The position numbers and the translations under genes were made by a program. Shown piece after piece: positions 44,083 to 52,416 of a stretch of DNA of 64,000 bases (position 1 is the stretch's first letter; every line of letters starts with the position of its first letter). The stretch spans positions 62,001 through 126,000 of the forward strand of contig NZ_JAIQZF010000002.1 of assembly GCF_020164585.1 (NCBI RefSeq). Reading direction: 5' to 3'. The DNA comes from Psychroflexus curvus (GTDB lineage: Bacteria > Bacteroidota > Bacteroidia > Flavobacteriales > Flavobacteriaceae). The notes under the pieces are model-generated. The model did not search any database and was not told where the DNA came from. It saw only the letters and a list, made by a program, of their open reading frames with translations.

Positions 44083-44820
44083 TTACTTATTTAATAATGA
44101 GTTGTAATGAGATATAATTTCAATCATTTGATTTTCTATTTCAGCATCATCACCTCTTAACTTATAGTTTTTTGATTTCATAAAATCTTTCATTTCAGAT
44201 TTTAGATTTGAATCAAATGAATCAAGGATTCTTCTTCTGTGATCATCTAATTCGATAAAATCCTTAGTGATGTTTTTAGAAATAAAATAGTGTATATCAG
44301 TATCTAACCTTGCAGGCTTATCAGTGTCATAAGAAGTTTTAGCTTCTTTTGGTGGAGTAAAATTTTGAGTGTATCGCTTATAAAGATTGTAACCATCATT
44401 TTCGCTTTCTAATAACAAAAACACATAGCCGTTATCCTTTTCTTGAAAAAGTTTATTGTTTAATACAAGATTTACTTTTATTCCATCATAGATAAACTCA
44501 TAATTAGAAGATCTTTTTAGTGCCAAAGTTTTATCCTCATTTAAGTTGGGTCTAATTTCAAATTTATCCTGGAAAATACTATACCTTAAATGAGTATTTA
44601 CAATCTGATTATTAACTGTTTCGATAATTTTACCATTTTTAAAATTATCATCCAAATATGGAGATCCAATAATATCATCAATGTCTATAAAACCAGACTT
44701 TGTATTAAGTGAATTGTAAGTGTTCACACTCTGAAGATCTGATGGATTAAATTCAATACCTATTTGTGCATTAAGTGATACACAAAATAAAATCAACGAT
44801 AGTCTTATTATTTTTTTCAT
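44083..44820 (-). CDS. secreted protein of unknown function
   Basis: The 245-residue product has a signal peptide (MKKIIRLSLILFCVSLNAQ) and a mixed mature part with many Asp/Asn/Lys residues. I do not recognise a domain. Its stop codon directly abuts that of tsaB on the other strand, so the two transcripts converge with no space for a terminator. It is read in the same direction as mscS and lies 28 bp after it, so it may be in the mscS transcript. Confidence 0.65.
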   Translation of the reverse strand: MKKIIRLSLILFCVSLNAQIGIEFNPSDLQSVNTYNSLNTKSGFIDIDDIIGSPYLDDNFKNGKIIETVNNQIVNTHLRYSIFQDKFEIRPNLNEDKTLALKRSSNYEFIYDGIKVNLVLNNKLFQEKDNGYVFLLLESENDGYNLYKRYTQNFTPPKEAKTSYDTDKPARLDTDIHYFISKNITKDFIELDDHRRRILDSFDSNLKSEMKDFMKSKNYKLRGDDAEIENQMIEIISHYNSLLNK

Positions 44821-44848
44821 AATTATTTTTTATAAGTCAGTTCAAATA

Positions 44849-45694
44849 TTATGCCTTTTCTTTACTCATATCGAATAAGTGGACATCTCTCTGTGGGAAA
44901 GGGAAGGATACCCCTGCATCTTCAAGTTCAATTTTAAGTTTTTCCATCGTCTCAAAATGCAACCCCCAGTAATCTTCTCTTTTTGCCCAAAACCTCAAGG
45001 ATAAGTTTACCGAATTATCACCCAAACCAGCTACAAAAACAACGGGCTCAGGATCTTTTAGGGTTCGCTCATCAGAATTGACAATATTTAATAAAACCTC
45101 TCTGGCTTTTTTGATATCACTGTCATAAGAAATACCAACAGTCATTGAGTTTTTTCGTAAAGGCTCAAAAGAGTAATTGGTTACTTTATTATTAGAGAGC
45201 TGTCCGTTAGGAATCACCACTCTTTGATTATTAAACGTGGTTAAGTAGGTGTAAAATATAGTGATTTCTTCTACTGTACCAGATTCACCTTGCGCATCTA
45301 TAAAGTCTCCAACTCGGAAAGGTTTCAATAAAATAATTAAAACTCCTCCTGCAAAGTTGGATAAAGAGCCCTGTAATGCCAAACCAATGGCTAAACCCGC
45401 GGCAGCTAAAATCGCTGCAAAAGAGGTGGTTTCGACTCCCAGTTTTGTAATCACAATAATGAAAAGTAAAATCTTAAGAATGATTCCAAGAATGCTTAAT
45501 GTAAACCCCCTTACTCCTGGATCCACTTCACGCTTCTCCATTACTTTTCTGATGCGGCCAATGATTAATTTAATGATCCAAAACCCAAGAACAAGTATAA
45601 CCAGCGCAGCAATGACGCTTGGCAAATAAGAAATTATTTTGTCTAAAAAAGAGTTGGCCAATTCACCAACACTATCAATTGAAATGTCTTCCAC
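44849..45694 (-). CDS. small-conductance mechanosensitive channel, MscS family
   Basis: The 281-residue channel has three membrane helices in the first 105 residues. The pore-lining helix is rich in Gly/Ala (FAAILAAAGLAIGLALQGSL, then SNFAGGVLIILLKPFRVGDF). The beta and alpha/beta cytoplasmic domains follow (VVIPNGQLSNNKVTNYS is typical). It releases solutes on osmotic downshock. Length fits the minimal MscS type. Confidence 0.94.
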   Translation of the reverse strand: MEDISIDSVGELANSFLDKIISYLPSVIAALVILVLGFWIIKLIIGRIRKVMEKREVDPGVRGFTLSILGIILKILLFIIVITKLGVETTSFAAILAAAGLAIGLALQGSLSNFAGGVLIILLKPFRVGDFIDAQGESGTVEEITIFYTYLTTFNNQRVVIPNGQLSNNKVTNYSFEPLRKNSMTVGISYDSDIKKAREVLLNIVNSDERTLKDPEPVVFVAGLGDNSVNLSLRFWAKREDYWGLHFETMEKLKIELEDAGVSFPFPQRDVHLFDMSKEKA

Positions 45695-45730
45695 AGCTAA
45701 AAATTTATATTTTGAACCATAAATATATAA

Positions 45731-47800
45731 TTAATTTATGATTGTACCATTTGAGACTGATTCATCAGAATCAGGATTTAAAAAAGTCAATTTTCCTGAA
45801 GCATCCTGCGTCATCAAAATCATACCTTCACTCAAAGTCCCTTTCAGCTTGATAGGCTTTAGATTGATCACCACACTCACTCTTTGACCGATCAATTCTT
45901 CAGGCTTATAGTGTTCTGCAATTCCGGAAACAATAGTTCTTTCGTCCAGTCCGGTATCCACTTTAAGCACCATCAATTTTTTAGTTTTTGGTTTTTTCTC
46001 TGCAGAAATGATAGTTCCCACCCTCAAATCCAGTTTTGAAAAGTCTTCAAAAGTAGCTTCTTCTTTTTGAGGTTCTATTTTGGTTTCCTCTTCCAGACTT
46101 GATGCTTTGGACGCTTCAAGCTTATCGATTTGCTTTTGAATCTCTTCATCTTCAATTTTACTGAATAAAAATTCAGCTAAACTGATGTGATGCCCTGTAG
46201 GAATTAATTCATCTAATTTAGAAATGTCTCCCCACAACAACGGATGTGAAAATGACTCAAAATTCAACATGGTTTTAAGCTTCTGAGCTGTAAACGGCAC
46301 AAAAGGCTCACTGATGACTGCCAAAGCTCCAGCGACCTGCAGGGCCACATACATGATGGTGGCTGTGCGTTCCGGATCGGTTTTCTGAAGCTTCCACGGC
46401 TCTTCGTCAGCTAAATATTTGTTGCCCAATCGCGCTAAATTCATCATCACGCTCTGAGCTTCACGGAAACGGTACTTTTCAATAGAATTGGCGATGCTTT
46501 GCGGAAAGGTTTTAATCTCGCTTAGGACTTTTAAATCGGTCTCGGTAAACTCGGAAGCTTTGGGCACCATGCCTTCGTAATACTTATTGGTCAACACCAC
46601 TACTCTGTTGATGAAGTTGCCGTAAATAGCCACCAACTCGCTGTTGTTTCGAGTTTGAAAATCCTTCCAGGTGAAATCGTTGTCTTTGGTTTCAGGTGCG
46701 TTAGCGGTGAGCACATACCTCAGCACATCTTCTTTACCTGAAAAGTCTTCCAGGTATTCATGCAGCCAAACCGCCCAGTTTCTGGAAGTTGATAATTTTC
46801 TGCCTTCCAGATTCAAAAATTCATTGGCGGGTACGTTGTCCGGCAAGATGTAACTGCCTTCCGCTTTGAGCATGACCGGGAAAATGATGCAGTGAAAGAC
46901 GATATTGTCTTTCCCAATAAAATGTACCAGTTTGGTGTCTTCGTCTTTCCAGTAGGGCTCCCAGTCTTTGCCTTCTCGCTCTGCCCATTCTTTGGTTGAA
47001 GAAATATAACCGATGGGTGCATCAAACCAGACGTAAAGCACTTTGCCTTCGCCGCCTTCCACGGGAACAGGAATACCCCAGTCCAAATCTCTGGTCACCG
47101 CTCTGGCGCGTAAGCCTTCATCAATCCAGGATTTACACTGACCGTAAACATTGGATTTCCAGTCTTTTTTGTGGCCTTTTATGATCCAATCTTTTAAAAA
47201 TTCATCGTATTGGTCTAAAGGTAAAAACCAGTGTTTTGTTGATTTCAAGGTTGGCACATCACCTGTAATCGCTGACTTGGGATTGATTAAATCTGTTGCG
47301 TTAAGCGACGAACCGCACTTTTCACACTGGTCACCGTAGGCTTCTTCATTGCCACATTTTGGACAAGTTCCCGTGACAAAACGATCGGCCAAAAACTGAT
47401 CGGCTTTAGCATCATACAATTGCTCAGTGGTTTCTTCAATGAATTTGTCATTGTCATACATATTCTGAAAAAACTCCGTGGCGGTGTCGTGATGCACTTT
47501 AGCTGAAGTTCTGGAATAATTATCAAATTGAATTCCAAAGTCCTGAAAGGATTGCTTAATAATGGCATCATACTTATCGACCACATCCTGTGGGCTCACG
47601 CCTTCTTTCTTCGCTTTGATGGTAATGGGAACGCCGTGCTCATCACTACCACAAACGAAGATCACATCTTCGCCCTTTAATTTTAGGTAACGCGTGTAAA
47701 TATCTGCAGGTACATAAACGCCCGCCAAATGACCAATGTGAATAGGGCCATTGGTATATGGCAAAGCAGCCGTAATCGTATATCTTTTTGGATTTTTCAT
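45731..47800 (-). CDS. metG: methionyl-tRNA synthetase
   Basis: This 689-residue class I synthetase has the HIGH motif as HIGH at residues 21-24, a zinc knuckle ([18 protein letters not shown]) and a KMSKS equivalent [10 protein letters not shown]. The anticodon-binding domain follows ([20 protein letters not shown]). A C-terminal EMAPII-type tRNA-binding domain ([20 protein letters not shown]) closes the protein. It is one of two related sequences here: a degenerate copy of its 5' end and promoter lies at 48558-48760. Confidence 0.97.
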   Translation of the reverse strand: MKNPKRYTITAALPYTNGPIHIGHLAGVYVPADIYTRYLKLKGEDVIFVCGSDEHGVPITIKAKKEGVSPQDVVDKYDAIIKQSFQDFGIQFDNYSRTSAKVHHDTATEFFQNMYDNDKFIEETTEQLYDAKADQFLADRFVTGTCPKCGNEEAYGDQCEKCGSSLNATDLINPKSAITGDVPTLKSTKHWFLPLDQYDEFLKDWIIKGHKKDWKSNVYGQCKSWIDEGLRARAVTRDLDWGIPVPVEGGEGKVLYVWFDAPIGYISSTKEWAEREGKDWEPYWKDEDTKLVHFIGKDNIVFHCIIFPVMLKAEGSYILPDNVPANEFLNLEGRKLSTSRNWAVWLHEYLEDFSGKEDVLRYVLTANAPETKDNDFTWKDFQTRNNSELVAIYGNFINRVVVLTNKYYEGMVPKASEFTETDLKVLSEIKTFPQSIANSIEKYRFREAQSVMMNLARLGNKYLADEEPWKLQKTDPERTATIMYVALQVAGALAVISEPFVPFTAQKLKTMLNFESFSHPLLWGDISKLDELIPTGHHISLAEFLFSKIEDEEIQKQIDKLEASKASSLEEETKIEPQKEEATFEDFSKLDLRVGTIISAEKKPKTKKLMVLKVDTGLDERTIVSGIAEHYKPEELIGQRVSVVINLKPIKLKGTLSEGMILMTQDASGKLTFLNPDSDESVSNGTIIN

Positions 47801-47814
47801 AAACTAAATTATTG

Positions 47815-47850
47815 ACCACAAATGTAATAAACGCTGTTACATTAAAAGAC
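47815..47850 (-). promoter_or_regulatory. metG promoter region, 36 bp identical to 48705-48740
   Basis: The minus strand contains TACATTTG (47826-47819), an exact -7 box 18 bp before the metG ATG. The segment also holds the inverted repeat AATGTAA with TTACATT (47821-47843). The identical 36 bp recurs at 48705-48740 before the metG fragment. Confidence 0.65.
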
Positions 47851-47888
47851 CTAAGGATTGAGCATAATATCAGTTTATAGAAAAATAG

Positions 47889-47896
47889 TATATTTG
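47889..47896 (+). promoter_or_regulatory. -7 box TATATTTG of the antitoxin gene
   Basis: An exact TAnnTTTG match ending 9 bp before the ATG at 47906, implying a very short leader. Confidence 0.55.
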
Positions 47897-47905
47897 AAAT
47901 AAAAG

Positions 47906-48145
47906 ATGACTTTAACAGAACGACATATAATTGATACCTATTCAAAACTTTTTGAAGGTTTAAATCCATTGACTAAAATTGAACTCATTGAAAAGCTTAC
48001 CAAGTCATTAAAGAAAGAAAAAAAATCTAAAGAGAATGATTTTTATAAGTCTTTTGGAGCATTCGAATCTGATAAATCTGCTGAAGAAATGATTAAGGAC
48101 ATACGTGAAAGCAGAAAATTCAGAACAAAAGATTTGAGTTTTTAA
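47906..48145 (+). CDS. antitoxin of a VapBC-like module
   Basis: This 79-residue acidic/basic helical protein (MTLTERHIIDTYSKLFEGLN, then LTKIELIEKLTKSLKKEKK) lies 2 bp before a PIN toxin gene. Its content and length fit short Bacteroidetes antitoxins that bind the toxin with a C-terminal tail (ESRKFRTKDLSF). No ribbon-helix-helix signature could be confirmed. Since the toxin has an internal stop codon, this gene may be a surviving orphan. Confidence 0.78.
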   Translation: MTLTERHIIDTYSKLFEGLNPLTKIELIEKLTKSLKKEKKSKENDFYKSFGAFESDKSAEEMIKDIRESRKFRTKDLSF

Positions 48146-48147
48146 AT

Positions 48148-48549
48148 ATGCAGTATTTACTTGATACAAGCATTTGTGTTTTCTACTTGCGTGGTTTATT
48201 AAATCTTGACCAGGTTATTAAAGAAAAAGAACTTGAAAACTGCTACATATCAGAGATTACAGTTTTCGAATTGAGATTTGGTGCTGAGAATAGTATAGAC
48301 CAGAAAAAATCTCACAAAGCTGTTGACAAATTTATTCAAGGCCTGTCTATAATTCCGATTTATGGTTGTGCCAAAAAATATGCAGAATATAAAGTAAAAT
48401 TAAGTTAAAACGGAACACCAATGCATAATGAATTTGATTTGTTGATTGGGGTTACGGCTTTAGAAAATGAGTTGACTTTAGTGACAGATAACACAAAAGA
48501 TTTTAAATATTTCGATGGTTTAAATCTTGAAAATTGGCATTTGAGATAA
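48148..48549 (+). pseudogene. VapC-like PIN toxin with an in-frame stop
   Basis: The frame starts MQYLLDTSICVFYLRGLLNL with the first PIN aspartate, and ISEITVFELRFGAENS supplies the conserved Glu. A TAA at 48406-48408 stops it after 86 residues. The same frame then continues NGTPMHNEFDLLIGVTALEN and [20 protein letters not shown] with the remaining acidic residues, to a stop at 48549. The full-length protein would be about 133 residues, normal for VapC. One nonsense change therefore explains the whole defect. Confidence 0.85.
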
Positions 48550-48557
48550 AAACACTT

Positions 48558-48760
48558 CCACAAAAAGCACATCTTCACCTTTCAACTTAAGGTAACGTGT
48601 GTAAATATCTGCTGGCACATAAACGCCCGTCAAATAACCTATATGTATAGGACAAGGCGGCGTAATGGTATAAGGTTTTGGGTTTTTAATAGTATCAATT
48701 CTTAACCACAAATGTAATAAACGCTGTTACATTAAAAGACAAAGGATATTGTATAATATC
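48558..48760 (-). pseudogene. diverged second copy of the metG 5' end and promoter
   Basis: The minus strand reads NPKPYTIT, then [20 protein letters not shown] and [12 protein letters not shown], matching MetG residues 3-46. The ATG has become ATT and about 15 bp are lost before PIHIG. In the stretch coding YLKLKGEDV the differences from intact metG are all synonymous, so this copy appears to have evolved under selection as a real metG before it broke. Upstream, 36 bp of promoter are identical to the real gene. Confidence 0.82.
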
Positions 48761-48785
48761 ATTGCAAAAAACTTTCAAGTATATA

Positions 48786-48793
48786 TATATTTG
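48786..48793 (+). promoter_or_regulatory. -7 box TATATTTG of the lipoprotein gene
   Basis: An exact TAnnTTTG match 21 bp before the ATG at 48815. Confidence 0.5.
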
Positions 48794-48814
48794 AGCTTAA
48801 CTAAAATATCTTTT

Positions 48815-49354
48815 ATGAAAATTACTCACAAAACACTGCTCATAACAATTGTTTCGACCTTGATTTTGTCATGTAGCAGCGATGATGACCAGCCAACACC
48901 AGAAGAAACTCAGAACGTACTTAAAATAAATAATCAAGAATTCGAGCTCAAAACAGGATTCTATCAAATTTCGCAGGTTCAAGAAGATCTTTATGCATTT
49001 GGTGTCATTTTATACGATACCGAGGTGATAGTTTCAAACGGTGAAGCTATGCCAGAAAATAACACATTCAATGGTATCGCATTTGAAATAAACATCGATA
49101 ATAGTGACAAGCCAGAACCTGGTGAATATCTTTTTACGGGAACGGAAAACCCAGGAGTAAATGCAATTACAGACGCTTTTACAATATCTGGAAATGCTGA
49201 AACTACTTCAGGTGAACTTATTGAAATAGAAGTTGCAAGACTTCAAGTCATTGAAAGTAGCGAAGAATACCAATTTGAAATGACTGCCATAGATGAAGAA
49301 GATAGTGAAATTGAAGTTCGTTTCCGTGGAGAATTAGAGCTTATAACAAATTAA
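48815..49354 (+). CDS. lipoprotein of unknown function
   Basis: From the ATG at 48815 the product starts MKITHKTLLITIVSTLILSC, a signal with lipobox Cys20 followed by SSDDDQPTPEE, typical of surface-exposed flavobacterial lipoproteins. The frame is open further up to 48749, but that start would place 22 residues ahead of the signal. The mature part of about 160 residues is beta-rich and acidic, with a predicted repeat-free single domain. It lies 7 bp before an outer-membrane-like gene, so the two may act together. Confidence 0.78.
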   Translation: MKITHKTLLITIVSTLILSCSSDDDQPTPEETQNVLKINNQEFELKTGFYQISQVQEDLYAFGVILYDTEVIVSNGEAMPENNTFNGIAFEINIDNSDKPEPGEYLFTGTENPGVNAITDAFTISGNAETTSGELIEIEVARLQVIESSEEYQFEMTAIDEEDSEIEVRFRGELELITN

Positions 49355-49361
49355 ACCTCCT

Positions 49362-49976
49362 ATGATGAAAGTTACTTTGACCTCCATTCTTTTGCTATTC
49401 TTAATCTTCAAAATTTCAGCACAAGATCAAAATACGACTTCTCAAGTAAGCGTTGAAAAATCTATATATGGCATTCAAGCTGGGTTTTTGGGTTCTTGGT
49501 TGTATAATGAAAGTCGGCTTTCAGATGAATTTGCTTTGCGTAGCCAAGTCGGTTTTGATTTTAGAATTGAAGGAGTAAGAGAATTTGAATCTTTTGGGCC
49601 TAATGAAGATTTTTATGGTATTCTTCACTTGAGTTTAGAGCCTAGATGGTATTACAACTTGGTGAAAAGAGCAAAGAAAGGAAAGACTATAGATAGGAAT
49701 AGCGGGAATTTTATTGCTCTCTTAGCATCAACAAATTTAGAAAGTGTCTCTTTTACAACTAATGATAGGATACAAAGTTTGGATCAAATAAGATTCGTTC
49801 CTAAATGGGGAATTCGCAGAAGCCTAGGTAAACATTTTAATTATGAAGCTGGTTTTGGTTTTGGCTACGCATTCTTTTTAAATAACACGGAAAGAACTGG
49901 CTTTTTTCCATTTAGAGATGAAAGAAATAGTGATTTCACAGTCGACATTCACTTAAGAATCGGCTTGGATTTATAG
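49362..49976 (+). CDS. outer-membrane beta-barrel-type protein
   Basis: The 204-residue product has a signal peptide (MMKVTLTSILLLFLIFKISAQ). The mature part has alternating strands with aromatic girdle residues (LEPRWYYNLVKRAKKG, then FGFGYAFFLN) and ends in FTVDIHLRIGLDL, which suits a barrel C-terminus. It is probably co-transcribed with the lipoprotein gene just upstream. Substrate and role are unknown. Confidence 0.72.
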   Translation: MMKVTLTSILLLFLIFKISAQDQNTTSQVSVEKSIYGIQAGFLGSWLYNESRLSDEFALRSQVGFDFRIEGVREFESFGPNEDFYGILHLSLEPRWYYNLVKRAKKGKTIDRNSGNFIALLASTNLESVSFTTNDRIQSLDQIRFVPKWGIRRSLGKHFNYEAGFGFGYAFFLNNTERTGFFPFRDERNSDFTVDIHLRIGLDL

Positions 49977-49990
49977 GAATTGATTATTTT

Positions 49991-50212
49991 GTAATTAATC
50001 AATACCGAAAAGGTTTTCATTTACTAGATATAAATAATTTTTTATCAGCATCCTGCTTTTGTTTTTCACGCCAAGACCGCTAAGATTTTCGCAAAGCACG
50101 CGAATTTATATATTTCTGGTTATCAATTATTTATGCAGCTTTGCGTTTTCTCTTTGCGAACTTCGCGTGAAGTAAAACTTTTTTTAATATTTAAAATAGA
50201 CTGATTAATTAT
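49991..50212 (+). repeat. dispersed TIR element, copy B
   Basis: The left end GTAATTAATCAAT and right end ACTGATTAATTAT are inverted repeats with two mismatches in 13. The core holds TTTTTCACGCCAAGACCGCT and GCAGCTTTGCGTTTTCTCTT. The nested GC palindrome present in copies C and D is missing; TTTGCGAACTTCGCGTGAAG runs straight through, showing the empty-site form. Confidence 0.8.
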
Positions 50213-50239
50213 ATTATTTTTAATCTTACAAATTCAACC

Positions 50240-51136
50240 ATGATCCAACCTCCTCCACTTCAAACAGGTGACAAAGTCGCTATCATAGCCTCTGCTAGAA
50301 GCATTACAGAAAAAGACCTGCAACCTGCGATTGACTTATTAAAAACCTGGGGATTGACACCTGTTTTGGGGTCAAGCATTGGTTTACAGGAGCATCAGTT
50401 TGCGGGCAGCGATAAAGAGCGGGCTGAAGATTTTCAAAATCAGATCAACGATCCCGACATCAAAGCGGTCTGGTTTGCCAAAGGTGGTTATGGTTCGATC
50501 CGCCTTTTAGATCTGGTTGATTTTTCAAAGCTTAAAACGCAACCTAAATGGATCATCGGCTATTCAGATGTCACTGCGATTCACCTTCACTTGCAAAGCA
50601 TGGGTATTGCCAGTCTTCATGCACAAATGGCTTCTGCTATCGAGACCCGATCTGCTTCCACTTCAGGTGAACTTAAGAAGGTACTGTTTGGCGAAAAGCT
50701 TCAGATCGACTATGCCTCCAGACATCCGAATCAGGTGAACGGCGAAGTTAAGGCTGAAGTCATAGGTGGAAACTTATCGGTAGTATATTCAGCAATAGGA
50801 AGTAAAAGCATGCCGAGTTTTAAAAACAAAATTTTATTTCTCGAAGACCTTGATGAATACCTTTACCACATTGATAGGATGATGCAAAACCTGAAACGAA
50901 GTGGGCTGCTGAGTCAGATTTCCGGACTGATTGTGGGTGGAATGACCGACATGAATGATAATACTGTTCCCTTTGGCAAAACGGCAGAAGACATCATTTT
51001 TGAAGCGGTGAAAAACCTCAATATTCCTGTGGCTTTTAACTTTCCCGCAGGCCATGTGGAGACGAATTTGCCTGTCATGTTTGGCAAAACGGCTCAGCTT
51101 AGTGTTACTTCTGACAAGGTAAGCTTAGTGTTCTGA
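50240..51136 (+). CDS. ldcA: LD-carboxypeptidase (peptidase S66)
   Basis: This 298-residue serine peptidase removes the terminal D-Ala from tetrapeptide stems in peptidoglycan recycling. The nucleophile region is VWFAKGGYGSIRLLDLVDF. The second site is FLEDLDEYLYHIDRMMQNLK with the Glu, and the His is in FPAGHVETNLPVMFG. The protein has no signal peptide, as expected for the cytoplasmic enzyme. It is monocistronic. Confidence 0.93.
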   Translation: MIQPPPLQTGDKVAIIASARSITEKDLQPAIDLLKTWGLTPVLGSSIGLQEHQFAGSDKERAEDFQNQINDPDIKAVWFAKGGYGSIRLLDLVDFSKLKTQPKWIIGYSDVTAIHLHLQSMGIASLHAQMASAIETRSASTSGELKKVLFGEKLQIDYASRHPNQVNGEVKAEVIGGNLSVVYSAIGSKSMPSFKNKILFLEDLDEYLYHIDRMMQNLKRSGLLSQISGLIVGGMTDMNDNTVPFGKTAEDIIFEAVKNLNIPVAFNFPAGHVETNLPVMFGKTAQLSVTSDKVSLVF

Positions 51137-51301
51137 ACTAAATTGACTGCGAATGAAGGCTTTGGCACATCATCAATGCTGAATAAGCTGATGGGGGTGA
51201 AGCTTTAATACACCATCCTAACCTATTGAATAATAAAACTTTAAAGCTCACTGTTAATTGAAAATTAGCAATACCTTTCGGCCTGTAAACTCTTAAACAC
51301 T

Positions 51302-51511
51302 ATGATGAAAAATTTAATGTTAGTACTGGTTCTTCTGTTTTCAACAAGTATAATGTTGACCTCCTGTCGGGACACTAAAACTGAAACCAAAGAAGTAAAG
51401 GTTGAAACTGCAGAATCCAAAGGTGCTGTAGAACGTGCTGGAGAAAAAGTGGATTCTAAAGTCAATGACGAAATCGACAAAGCCATTGATAAAATCGATA
51501 ACGAGGAGTAA
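51302..51511 (+). CDS. small lipoprotein with helical tail
   Basis: The 69-residue product has a signal with lipobox LTSC (Cys24), then a highly charged stretch (RDTKTETKEVKVETAESKG) and VDSKVNDEIDKAIDKIDNEE, which looks helical. It is reminiscent of entericidin or YtxH-like envelope-stress proteins, but no family match is certain. A strong terminator follows 7 bp after the stop codon. Confidence 0.7.
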   Translation: MMKNLMLVLVLLFSTSIMLTSCRDTKTETKEVKVETAESKGAVERAGEKVDSKVNDEIDKAIDKIDNEE

Positions 51512-51518
51512 TCTTCAT

Positions 51519-51543
51519 AAGCTCGAACAGTTTGTTCGAGCTT
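51519..51543 (+). terminator. terminator of the small lipoprotein gene
   Basis: AAGCTCGAACA, loop GTT, TGTTCGAGCTT, then a T-run. The 11-bp stem is perfect. Confidence 0.9.
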
Positions 51544-51664
51544 TTTTTTATTAAACAGTTCACTACAACACTATTTTTCAAAAAAACACTCCTTAGAATT
51601 ATGTTGATATCTCTAAACCTCCTGAGATTAATTCCCTCTACAATTTCTCAAGATTTCATTTTTC

Positions 51665-51945
51665 GTAACTAATCAGTATCAAAAAGCTTCTCATTTACCA
51701 GATATAAATAAACTATTATCAACATCTTGCATATGTTTTTCACGCCAAGACCACAAAGCTTTTCGCAAAGGACGCAAATTTATATAGTGATGGTATTCAA
51801 CAATTTGCGTAGCTAGGCGTTTTATTTTTGCGAACTCTGTCTGCAGAAGTTACACACAGGCAGGCCTGCCTGCCAATGGCACGAAGGCAGGTTGTCGTGA
51901 AGTAAAGCTTTGATTTTCAATGTTTAAAATTGACTGATTAGTTAC
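51665..51945 (+). repeat. dispersed TIR element, copy C, with perfect 13-bp ends
   Basis: GTAACTAATCAGT at 51665-51677 is the exact complement of ACTGATTAGTTAC at 51933-51945. The core has TTTTTCACGCCAAGACCACA, ATTTGCGTAGCTAGGCGT and TCGTGAAGTAAAGCTTTGAT. A GC-rich insert of about 57 bp (CTGTCTGCAGAAGTTACACA, then the 12-bp palindrome GGCAGGCCTGCC) interrupts it near 51838-51895. No transposase frame is present. No clear target duplication was seen. Confidence 0.88.
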
Positions 51946-52042
51946 CATTTATTTAAGTCTGAAGTGAAGCCAACCTACAAACTACTAGAATACTAATTTA
52001 TCTTTAAGTATCTTAGAGTTAAATTTAAGTGTTGTAATAGCC

Positions 52043-52405
52043 ATGGCACAGCATAACGAATTAGGTAAAAGCGGCGAAAAAGACGCGGTCAATTTCCTTC
52101 GAAACAAGGGTTATGCCATCCTGGAAACCAATTATGTTTACGATAAAGCTGAAGTCGATATCATTGCCAGATCCGGTGAGTATCTGGTGGTCGTGGAAGT
52201 GAAAACCAGGAGTACCACAGAATTTGGAGATCCACAGGATTTTTTAAAGCCCGCACAAATCAAACGCCTGGTTAAGGCTGTGGATTATTACATCAATGAA
52301 AAGCATCTGGACCTGGAGGTGCGCTTTGATATTGTGGCCATAATTAAAAATAATTTAGGAAAACGTATAGAACATCTTGAAGATGCTTTTTATTACTTTG
52401 AATAA
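52043..52405 (+). CDS. YraN/UPF0102 family endonuclease-like protein
   Basis: This 120-residue protein has the Holliday-junction-resolvase-like fold of the UPF0102 family: NELGKSGEKDAVNFLRNKGY, then ILETNYVYDKAEVDIIA with the Glu and Asp, and LVVVEVKTRSTTEFG. The pattern E...D...ExK marks a PD-(D/E)XK-like site. Function in vivo is unclear. It is 11 bp before the pirin gene. Confidence 0.92.
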   Translation: MAQHNELGKSGEKDAVNFLRNKGYAILETNYVYDKAEVDIIARSGEYLVVVEVKTRSTTEFGDPQDFLKPAQIKRLVKAVDYYINEKHLDLEVRFDIVAIIKNNLGKRIEHLEDAFYYFE

Positions 52406-52416
52406 AATTTGACGCT

